A DNA stretch of 64,000 nucleotides from CBDDKS01 sp965230335 (lineage in GTDB: Bacteria > Pseudomonadota > Gammaproteobacteria > Enterobacterales > Kangiellaceae), in the NCBI GenBank assembly GCA_965230335.1, contig CBDDKS010000006.1, positions 868,001 through 932,000 of the forward strand. The letters run 5' to 3'. This document shows positions 57,212-64,000 of the stretch, piece after piece. The notes beneath the pieces are model-generated. The model was given only the letters and a program-made list of their open reading frames with translations. It had not been told where the DNA came from and made no database searches. The translations under genes and the position numbers were made by a program. Position 1 is the first letter of the stretch; every line of letters starts with the position of its first letter.

Positions 57212-57847
57212 CTATTTCTTTTTCTTATTTCCAATAAACTTATTCTCATAGTCTGCGCCACTTGATGTCCCTTCGAACTCAATGTTAAAAGTGACTTCTT
57301 TTCCAACCTTAGGCGCATATTTATCCAGCCCCCATTGAGTACGATCTAATGAACCTGTTGCTGAAAAACCGATAGCATCACTACCACGATATATCGGATG
57401 TTTTCCAATCTTATTAATTTGCACTAACAAGGTAATTGGTTTTGAAACACCCAATAATGTCAGGTTTCCAGTCACTTCCATTTTTTTATCAGGCATTACT
57501 TTGACAGAGGTGCTCTTAAATTCCATTGTGGGAAATTTTTTTACATTAAAGAAGCTTGACGATTTTACATGCTTTGTCTTCTGGCCATGTCCCATATCAA
57601 GAGAGTCGATATGAACAGTTGCAGATACCTGAGATTTTGATGGGTCACTTTCATCATAAACAATTTCAGATTCAACATTAGTAAAACGTCCATAGGTATT
57701 GGAAAAACCTAAATGGTTGATTTTAAAGATAACTTCTGTATGAGAGTTATCACCAAAATATCGAACACCTTCAGCCTGAACAAAACTGCTCATGGCTACG
57801 GCTAAAAAGCAAAAAAACGTACAACAATGCAAAACATATTTTTTCAT
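57212..57847 (-). CDS. YceI family periplasmic protein
   Basis: 211 aa. Signal peptide (FLAVAMSSFVQA), then VRYFGDNSHTEVIFKINHLG and FSNTYGRFTNVES, then HVKSSSFFNVKKFPTMEFKS and GNLTLLGVSKPITL, all typical of the YceI lipocalin-like fold that binds polyisoprenoids. The 20-residue C-terminal extension ends in KFIGNKKKK. GAGGTAAA precedes the start. The SDR gene lies 41 bases upstream, same strand, possibly one operon. Confidence 0.92.
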   Translation of the reverse strand: MKKYVLHCCTFFCFLAVAMSSFVQAEGVRYFGDNSHTEVIFKINHLGFSNTYGRFTNVESEIVYDESDPSKSQVSATVHIDSLDMGHGQKTKHVKSSSFFNVKKFPTMEFKSTSVKVMPDKKMEVTGNLTLLGVSKPITLLVQINKIGKHPIYRGSDAIGFSATGSLDRTQWGLDKYAPKVGKEVTFNIEFEGTSSGADYENKFIGNKKKK

Positions 57848-57888
57848 AGATATTTACCTCATAGGTTTTTGTTAAAAAGTGTAGAAAA

Positions 57889-58557
57889 TTACCAAGGCAG
57901 AGTTTCTCCATTAGAATGCAGAAAGCTACCTGTATGATTTATATCAAGTTCATGGATACGTTGCGCAATTCTAGTTGCAGCAACATCGGGAGCAATGTCA
58001 CCTCGTCCTTGTGTCATATCCGTTGTGACATAACCAGGGTGAATCAAAGCAACGGCTATTCCTTGAGGTTTTAAATCGATGGCCAATGATTGGCCTGCTG
58101 CATTAAGGGCGCATTTAGACATACGGTAGCCATAGGAACCACCCGATGAATTATCAGCAATGGAGCCCATTCTGCTTGTTATCATAATCACTTTGCTGCC
58201 TTGCGATAAACATTCTTTCAAGGCTGTAATCACTCGGATAGGCCCCAGTGCATTAATATTAAACTGTTCTAGCAAATATTGTTCATTATCCAGCTCATTG
58301 AATGATTGACTACGCAGAATGCCTGCATTATTAACCAGTATATCCATAGGAATCCCTTGCATAATTTGACGTAATCTACTCACTTGTTCTGATGAACTCA
58401 CATCAATAGAATCAATCACTTCCAGATCAAGTGCATCCAAAGATACTGAACTTTTCCGACATACAGCAAAAACCCTGGCTCCTGCATCAACATAATGCCT
58501 ACAAAGCTCTAAGCCAATGCCTCGATTGGCCCCTGTAATTAAAACATGTAAAGTCAT
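57889..58557 (-). CDS. Short-chain dehydrogenase/reductase
   Basis: 222 aa. NAD(P)-binding TGANRGIGLEL, NNAG and the catalytic YxxxK as SYGYRMSKCALN, with Ser in ITSRMGS. The short size and the HPGYVTTDMTQGRGDI ending fit the CsgA-type SDR group. Substrate unknown. GAGGTACTCG precedes the start. Upstream stretch 58558-58898 is AT-rich and holds a hairpin (58643-58672) but no gene. Confidence 0.9.
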   Translation of the reverse strand: MTLHVLITGANRGIGLELCRHYVDAGARVFAVCRKSSVSLDALDLEVIDSIDVSSSEQVSRLRQIMQGIPMDILVNNAGILRSQSFNELDNEQYLLEQFNINALGPIRVITALKECLSQGSKVIMITSRMGSIADNSSGGSYGYRMSKCALNAAGQSLAIDLKPQGIAVALIHPGYVTTDMTQGRGDIAPDVAATRIAQRIHELDINHTGSFLHSNGETLPW

Positions 58558-58642
58558 TACGAGTACCTCTGATTTGTATATTTATATGGTTCTTTTTATA
58601 TAGTTCTTTCAGACTCAAAGAGAGGTATAAACTCCCCCCGGA

Positions 58643-58672
58643 ACTGAAAAAATAATACTGCTTATTTTTCAG
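58643..58672. repeat. Hairpin in the SDR - M23 peptidase intergenic region
   Basis: CTGAAAAAATAA and TTATTTTTCAG pair over 11 bases around TACTGC. It lies between two divergent genes, so it is not a terminator of either; a regulatory role is possible. Confidence 0.35.
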
Positions 58673-58913
58673 AAGTTATATAGAGTAATTGTTACCAAAT
58701 ATGTTCTCGCTCAATAAAAAGACAACAGTCCCTAACAATAAGGTGATTAAAATGATTAAAAAGTAACCATTTATAGTAAAATCACCTAAAATTATAATCA
58801 TTCGTTTAAATTTCTATTCATATCATAGAGATATTACTCCCACACAATGAGCCAATTAGGGTAAACTTGGCAATTAACCTCGGAAACCTGCATCAAGATT
58901 GTATTTCTTGCCC

Positions 58914-60524
58914 ATGATTAAACAAGATTACAAATCATCCCGTCAACCGACAACGTCGCATCCTATGAAGCAACTGGGGTTGCTTCGTCACCATTGGATG
59001 AAGGTTATCGCTATATGCTTATCCGTTGGTTTGCCCATATTCATTGTCATCGTTGTTTTACAAAATTTACCGAATAAGGCTACACTTCCGCAATCATCAC
59101 CTGTTGCTTCCAAACCTGTCGCTTCCAAGGTTGTCGCCACTAAGACCAATGTTTCCCAAGTAGAATCATCCAAGAAACAGGCAAAGCCTTCCAAGAAAAC
59201 AGCCTCAACTAAATCCCCTTCTAAAAAAGAACTCAAACAATCACAAGCAGTGATGTTACCACTCAAACTGGAATGGAACAGTCAAGGACAAACCTTAGAG
59301 GACTTCGAAGAAAATAAAACCGAAGCAACAGATTTAACTGAAATTCGAATAAATTCCGGTGATACATTATCAACGTTATTAGTTAAGCAGGGACTGACAG
59401 CAAAAGATGTTCACTATATTATGCAGGATAAGCAATCCCATGATTACTTTCGCAATCTTAAGCCAGGCAAATTACTCATTTTGGAACGCTCAAAAAGTGA
59501 CCAGAATTTATTAGCCCTCAGATATAAAATTAATGCCAATGAAGAATTGATTGTTGAAAAAACAGACGATGGTTACCAAAGCCGCATTCATGTTGAAACC
59601 ATAGACAGTGAATTGGCATTTGCATCGGGTGTGATTGACAGTTCTCTTTTCCTTTCTGGAAAAAAATCCGGACTTAGTGATGATTTAATTATGAACCTTG
59701 CCAATATTTTTGGCTGGGATATTGACTTTGCTTTGGATATACGCAAAAACGACAGCTTTTCATTACTCTATGAAAAAAAATACTTAAAAGGAGAGTTTAT
59801 TGGCAATGGAAGAATTGTCGCTGCAAGATTTACCAATCAGGGAGAAGATTTTCAAGCTATTTATTATGTTGATAAGAATAACCGGGGCAGTTATTTTTCT
59901 CCAGATGGCAAAAGTATGCGTAAGGCATTTTTACGGGCACCCGTCAACTTTAAATATATTTCATCGGGTTTTAATCCCGTTCGTTTTCATCCTGTATTAA
60001 AACGCATCAGACCCCATAGAGGTATCGATTATGTAGCCCCTGTTGGAACTCCCATTAGAGCCTCAGGTGATGGTAAAGTCATTATTTCTTCATATACAAA
60101 ATACAACGGCAAATACATTGTCATACAACATGGCAATAATATTCAAACAAAATATCTACATTTATCAAAACGTATGGTGAGTAAAGGGAAACGTGTTAAG
60201 CAAGGCGATATTATTGGCAAACTTGGTGGCACAGGTATGGTTACAGGCCCTCATTTACATTACGAGTTTTTAGTTAATGGGGTACATAGAAATCCCAGAA
60301 CTGTAAAGCTCCCCCATGCATCACCGATTGATAAAAGTGAGTTAGTGGCTTTTAAAAAGCATATCACACCCATCATTGCTCAACTGCAGACACATGAAAA
60401 ATTTATTGCAGACTCTTCAGAAAAACTTCCTAATATATCCTCCATTGAGGCAGAGACAAAAACCAAAGACGAAGAGAAAGCAAGCCATTCAAAAGCAACT
60501 TCGGCACCATTACTCAAACAATAA
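58914..60524 (+). CDS. M23 family peptidoglycan endopeptidase (MepM-like)
   Basis: 536 aa. One membrane helix near residues 31-51, a Lys/Ser-rich linker, a LysM/OapA-like domain (INSGDTLSTLLVKQGLTAKD), then the M23 zinc domain: RFHPVLKRIRPHRGIDYVAP (His and Asp ligands), SGDGKVI, and GPHLHYEFLVNG (HxH ligand). It cleaves peptide crosslinks to allow wall growth. The start is the ATG at 58914; a TTG five codons earlier is possible. anmK follows by 49 bases, the usual pairing. Confidence 0.94.
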   Translation: MIKQDYKSSRQPTTSHPMKQLGLLRHHWMKVIAICLSVGLPIFIVIVVLQNLPNKATLPQSSPVASKPVASKVVATKTNVSQVESSKKQAKPSKKTASTKSPSKKELKQSQAVMLPLKLEWNSQGQTLEDFEENKTEATDLTEIRINSGDTLSTLLVKQGLTAKDVHYIMQDKQSHDYFRNLKPGKLLILERSKSDQNLLALRYKINANEELIVEKTDDGYQSRIHVETIDSELAFASGVIDSSLFLSGKKSGLSDDLIMNLANIFGWDIDFALDIRKNDSFSLLYEKKYLKGEFIGNGRIVAARFTNQGEDFQAIYYVDKNNRGSYFSPDGKSMRKAFLRAPVNFKYISSGFNPVRFHPVLKRIRPHRGIDYVAPVGTPIRASGDGKVIISSYTKYNGKYIVIQHGNNIQTKYLHLSKRMVSKGKRVKQGDIIGKLGGTGMVTGPHLHYEFLVNGVHRNPRTVKLPHASPIDKSELVAFKKHITPIIAQLQTHEKFIADSSEKLPNISSIEAETKTKDEEKASHSKATSAPLLKQ

Positions 60525-60573
60525 AACGACTCAAACAATAAGACTGCTCAAACAATAGACTCTCAATACTTTT

Positions 60574-61701
60574 ATGAATGATTATTATATCGGATTAATT
60601 TCAGGCACTTCCGCCGATGGTATTGATGGTGTTATTGTTGATTTCTCCGATAGCCATCATAAAGCAAAAATAATTGCCGAACAGGTTTTTCCCATATCGG
60701 ACAAACTGAACAAACAGATTCATGATCTGTGTCTCCCTCAGAAAAACACACTAGAAACCGATCGTATTGATCACATGGGAGAAATGGATCAAGCTTTAGG
60801 TTTTATTTTTTCGGATTGTGTTAAAGCATTACTGCAACAAGCTCAACTGGATACCAAAGATATCAAAGCCATTGGCAGCCATGGACAAACCATTCGTCAT
60901 AGACCTGACAGTCACTATGCCTTTACACTACAAATTGGTGATCCCAATGTTATTGCCTGGCAAACGGGCATTACGACGGTCAGTGATTTCAGACGCATGG
61001 ATATGGCAGCAGGTGGTCAGGGCGCACCATTAGTGCCTATATTCCATCATCACTTACTCCATCATCCAGAAAAAGATCGTGTTATTTTAAATCTTGGCGG
61101 TATCGCTAACATCACCTGGCTGGCAAAAGATAACTCACCTGTTCTGGGATATGACACAGGTCCAGCAAGTACACTATTGGATTATTGGTGCCGGCAACAC
61201 CTGCAAAAAACCTTTGATGATAACGGAGACTGGGCTAAACAAGGTCAAATGATCGAAACTCTTCTGAATGACTTTTTAAGTGATCCCTATTTCAAAAGAA
61301 CGGCACCCAAAAGTACAGGCAGAGAATATTTTGATTCAACATGGCTTTTAAAACACATTAACGACCAACAATACCAAGCGGTCGATATACAAACAACGCT
61401 AACTGAACTGACGGCCATCACTATTGCTGAATCCATTAACGGATTAACTCATCATCCCATCGATATTTTTGCTTGTGGTGGCGGACGGTTAAATATTTAT
61501 TTAATGCAACGCATACAAGCACACTTAAAAAATGCATCCATTCAATCTATCGACTCTCTGGGCTTCAATGGCGACATGATTGAAGCCATGACCTTTGCCT
61601 GGCTTGCCAAACGTCGATTAGAAAAACAACCAGGCAATATTCCTTCCGTTACAGGTGCTCAAAAAGCAGTGATTATGGGCAGTATTTCTCAAGCATTCTA
61701 G
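60574..61701 (+). CDS. anmK: Anhydro-N-acetylmuramic acid kinase
   Basis: 375 aa. GLISGTSADGIDGVIVD (phosphate loop; more usual is SGTSMDGID), GSHGQTIRHRP, VSDFRRMDMAAGGQGAPLVP, NLGGIANITWL and GYDTGPA are all hallmarks. The enzyme recycles murein anhydromuropeptide sugar to MurNAc-6-phosphate, in keeping with the peptidase upstream. Its stop codon lies in a TAGAGCCTGTTTA repeat copy. Confidence 0.95.
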   Translation: MNDYYIGLISGTSADGIDGVIVDFSDSHHKAKIIAEQVFPISDKLNKQIHDLCLPQKNTLETDRIDHMGEMDQALGFIFSDCVKALLQQAQLDTKDIKAIGSHGQTIRHRPDSHYAFTLQIGDPNVIAWQTGITTVSDFRRMDMAAGGQGAPLVPIFHHHLLHHPEKDRVILNLGGIANITWLAKDNSPVLGYDTGPASTLLDYWCRQHLQKTFDDNGDWAKQGQMIETLLNDFLSDPYFKRTAPKSTGREYFDSTWLLKHINDQQYQAVDIQTTLTELTAITIAESINGLTHHPIDIFACGGGRLNIYLMQRIQAHLKNASIQSIDSLGFNGDMIEAMTFAWLAKRRLEKQPGNIPSVTGAQKAVIMGSISQAF

Positions 61702-61720
61702 AGCCTGTTTATCTTTTCAA

Positions 61721-62485
61721 TTAAAGCCAGGCTGCCTTATATAACTTTTTGTCTTGATCAAATGCTTTCTTGGCGTCCCAATCCATATAGTAAGAAGTAC
61801 TACTTTTATCAAAAAAAGTAAAGACATCAACCACCGTAGCCCCTTGTTTTCCAGCCGTCACTTCATGAATATTATTACGTTTTCTCATTAACGTTGAAGT
61901 CATACCTTTTGTTAGAACAGCCTCTTGTGTTTTTTGAATCAGAAATTCTTTATCGTCATTGTTATCGGGTCTTTTGCCATAAAAATCAAAGTTCTTGACC
62001 TGTATTTCACCATCCAGGACATAGATAACACCATTATAATCTTTATGATCGTGCAATTTAATTATTGCATTGGGTTCAAATTGAATATCGTAAATGGCTA
62101 ATGGTGACTCCGAAAATCTACGACGCATGCTTTTGCCCTTTCCTAAAGAAAACCATGGGTTTGGTATATCCTTCTTAAAATGAATTTGTGTCATTAATTG
62201 CTCTATTTTTTCTACATAAAGTGTTTCTTGTTTAATATTGACGTTTTCTGTAACTATCGTTTTTGCATAGGGTTTGATCTCATGAATAAATTGTTCGAAA
62301 CCCTTGAGTGTCTTTTTCCCATGAATATAATTATATGGATTTGCCAGTAATGCACCTAGTGCTCCCCACTTTAATAATTGTCGCCGGTTTAAATGTACAC
62401 CAGGCGCAATTTCCTGTGTTTCAGTATGTGTTTCTATGTGTTGAATAAGGTGGCTTATTTCACTATCTTTATCGGCAAAATACAT
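61721..62485 (-). CDS. Thiol dioxygenase-like cupin (PCO/ADO family) with Tat-like N-terminal segment
   Basis: 254 aa. The central part AIIKLHDHKDYNGVIYVLDG resembles cysteamine/cysteine dioxygenases of the plant PCO and animal ADO family; His145, His147 and His207 are the likely iron ligands. An N-terminal part has NRRQLLKWGALGALLANP (residues 33-50), twin Arg followed by a hydrophobic stretch, that could be a Tat signal or anchor but starts 30 residues into the protein. The substrate is unknown. The start is ATG at 62485; a TTG five codons earlier also reads. Confidence 0.65.
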   Translation of the reverse strand: MYFADKDSEISHLIQHIETHTETQEIAPGVHLNRRQLLKWGALGALLANPYNYIHGKKTLKGFEQFIHEIKPYAKTIVTENVNIKQETLYVEKIEQLMTQIHFKKDIPNPWFSLGKGKSMRRRFSESPLAIYDIQFEPNAIIKLHDHKDYNGVIYVLDGEIQVKNFDFYGKRPDNNDDKEFLIQKTQEAVLTKGMTSTLMRKRNNIHEVTAGKQGATVVDVFTFFDKSSTSYYMDWDAKKAFDQDKKLYKAAWL

Positions 62486-62624
62486 GGTTTTAAATATCAA
62501 TCAGGTTAGAGGCTGTTGCCCTTTTATATTTAGAGCAATATAAACAGATATTGATTTATAAATCCACCATTCCATTTATTGGAATTGTAACCATTTATGT
62601 ATAGATTAATTTTTAAGAATTGAG

Positions 62625-63305
62625 TTAAGAAACATACAAAGTAGGATCATCTATATCAATTTGTTCAAAAGCATTTTTTCTAATTCGACAACTATCACAT
62701 AACCCACAGGCAGCACCCTGATGATTGGCCTGATAGCAAGATACCGTTAATGAATAATCAACAGCTAATGATAAACCTAAACGAATAATATCCACTTTTG
62801 TTTTATGGATCAAAGGTGTTTTCAATATTGGTCCATGACCTTCTATACCTGCTTTGGTTGCCAGATCAGCCATAGTTTGAAAAGCCTGAATATATTCTGG
62901 ACGACAATCAGGATACCCAGAATAATCAACTGCATTAACACCTGTGTAAATCACTTCGGCATTTAACACTTCAGCCCATGCTAAAGCAATGGACAAAAAA
63001 ATAGTATTTCTTGCTGGTACATAAGTAATAGGTATTCCTTCTGTTTGTTGCTTAGGAACATGAATAGAGGTATCCGTTAATGCAGAGCCACCAAATGATG
63101 ACAAATTAAATGGAAAAATCTGATGCTCTTTTACAGAAAAAGACTGCGCAACTTTTTTGGCCGCATGTATTTCAGCACTATGGCGTTGTCCATAATCAAA
63201 GCTGAGTGCATAACAATCATAATTATCCTGTTTGGCAATCGCTAAACAGGTGGCAGAGTCCAATCCACCTGATAATAAAACAACCGCTTTTTTATTAACC
63301 TTCAC
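62625..63305 (-). CDS. queC: 7-cyano-7-deazaguanine synthase QueC
   Basis: 226 aa. PP-loop VVLLSGGLDSATCLAIA, SFDYGQRHSAEI, YVPARNTIFLSIALAWAE and the C-terminal zinc-binding CYQ...CGLCDSC. It makes preQ0 from 7-carboxy-7-deazaguanine. The only plausible start is GTG at 63305. queE precedes it by 38 bases. Confidence 0.96.
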   Translation of the reverse strand: MKVNKKAVVLLSGGLDSATCLAIAKQDNYDCYALSFDYGQRHSAEIHAAKKVAQSFSVKEHQIFPFNLSSFGGSALTDTSIHVPKQQTEGIPITYVPARNTIFLSIALAWAEVLNAEVIYTGVNAVDYSGYPDCRPEYIQAFQTMADLATKAGIEGHGPILKTPLIHKTKVDIIRLGLSLAVDYSLTVSCYQANHQGAACGLCDSCRIRKNAFEQIDIDDPTLYVS

Positions 63306-63343
63306 ACGCTCATACTCTCATTTTATCAATGATATTGTTTACC

Positions 63344-63988
63344 TTAATGTCCTGGTTCATCATTCCACAAAAGTTTATGTAATTGTATTTGAAAACGGAC
63401 AGGTAGATTATCTTCAAGAATCCAGTCCGCTAACTGCGTTGCATTTAATACCTGATAACAAGGTGAAAATAATAACTCACAATGCCTGACTAATTGATAT
63501 TGTTCTATGGTCATCCTTGCCCAATCATAATCTCTACGAGAACTCAATACAAATTTAATTTGATCATGAGGTAAAATATATTCTAAATTTTCCCATAAGT
63601 TTTTGTTCATTTCTCCAGAATCGGGTGTTTTCAGATCAACGATTTTTACTACACGTTCATCAACACCTGAAATATCCATAGCACCACTGGTTTCAAGAGA
63701 TACCTGATAACCAGTATCACATAGTTTTTTTAATAATAATTCACATTCATTTTTTTGCGCTAAAGGTTCACCACCTGTTACTGTGACATAAGATGCAGAA
63801 TAATGAGCAACCTTTTGTAAAATAGTCTCTATGTCTAAATATTCACCTCCTGTAAATGCATACTCAGTATCGCAATATTCACAACGTAAAGGACAACCAG
63901 TTAAACGAATAAATACCGTTGGTAGTCCCATGGTCTGGGTTTCACCCTGTAAGGAATAGAATATTTCTGTGATACGCAGTCGACTCAT
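63344..63988 (-). CDS. queE: 7-carboxy-7-deazaguanine synthase QueE
   Basis: 214 aa radical SAM enzyme. IFYSLQGETQTMGLPTVFIR and the cluster motif CPLRCEYC (CxxxCxxC) fit QueE; TVTGGEPLAQKN is the SAM-binding region. It converts 6-carboxytetrahydropterin to the 7-deazaguanine ring. Probably in operon with queC. The start lies 12 bases from the window edge. Confidence 0.96.
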   Translation of the reverse strand: MSRLRITEIFYSLQGETQTMGLPTVFIRLTGCPLRCEYCDTEYAFTGGEYLDIETILQKVAHYSASYVTVTGGEPLAQKNECELLLKKLCDTGYQVSLETSGAMDISGVDERVVKIVDLKTPDSGEMNKNLWENLEYILPHDQIKFVLSSRRDYDWARMTIEQYQLVRHCELLFSPCYQVLNATQLADWILEDNLPVRFQIQLHKLLWNDEPGH

Positions 63989-64000
63989 ACTAAAACCAAC

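Overview
The window is chromosomal DNA from a low-GC gammaproteobacterium. This rests on the ribosomal protein order, the 16S-Ile-Ala-23S-5S operon, a Pseudomonas-type Fur, the fadR/nhaB and fur/bamE divergent pairs, and the tyrS, M23 peptidase, anmK neighbourhood around the rRNA operon. A marine-type proteobacterial sortase with its VIT/VWA target, an NhaB Na+/H+ antiporter and an EF-G2 of Vibrio/Shewanella type suggest a marine or saline habitat. I cannot name a genus from sequence reading alone.

Region by region. 1-10200 (minus): the S10 operon (rpsJ to rpsQ) and spc operon (rplN to secY, secY cut by the window edge), with a sigma70 promoter, a structured L4-type attenuator leader before rpsJ, and a separate promoter before rplN. 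10426-13859 (plus): EF-G2, where the str operon would usually lie, then queG. 13867-20106 (minus): a degenerate nucleotidyltransferase/membrane protein, a large lipoprotein and a transmembrane Ser/Thr kinase. A 20-base element overlapping the putative -35 region lies upstream of the first and the last of these. 20597-28168: small envelope proteins (lipoprotein, pseudopilin, MipA), a pseudouridine synthase, the VIT/VWA-sortase pair and a DUF1631-PilZ pair. 28257-33075: a patch with several copies of one terminal inverted repeat, a secreted metalloprotease, a TonB-dependent receptor and a periplasmic protein. 33246-49858: mainly core genes (yajQ, thpR, pepB, an RND pump, fadR/nhaB, fur/bamE, an ECF sigma/anti-sigma/DoxX group, dapE, and a Fur-controlled iron ABC importer lacking its ATPase). 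50086-55709 (minus): a complete rRNA operon with promoter, boxA sites, two tRNAs and terminator. 55842-63988: tyrS, yceI, an SDR, an M23 peptidase with anmK, a thiol-dioxygenase-like cupin, queC and queE.

Functional links: queG, queC and queE belong to queuosine synthesis; the M23 peptidase and AnmK serve peptidoglycan turnover and recycling; Fur probably controls the iron importer through a site that overlaps its promoter; YajQ and the PilZ protein point to cyclic-di-GMP signalling. The most unusual items are the kinase/lipoprotein/pseudo-enzyme set with a shared upstream element, the inverted-repeat family that brackets a metalloprotease gene, and the non-canonical sorting signal of the sortase target. 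No CRISPR array, prophage, plasmid origin or transposase gene was seen.
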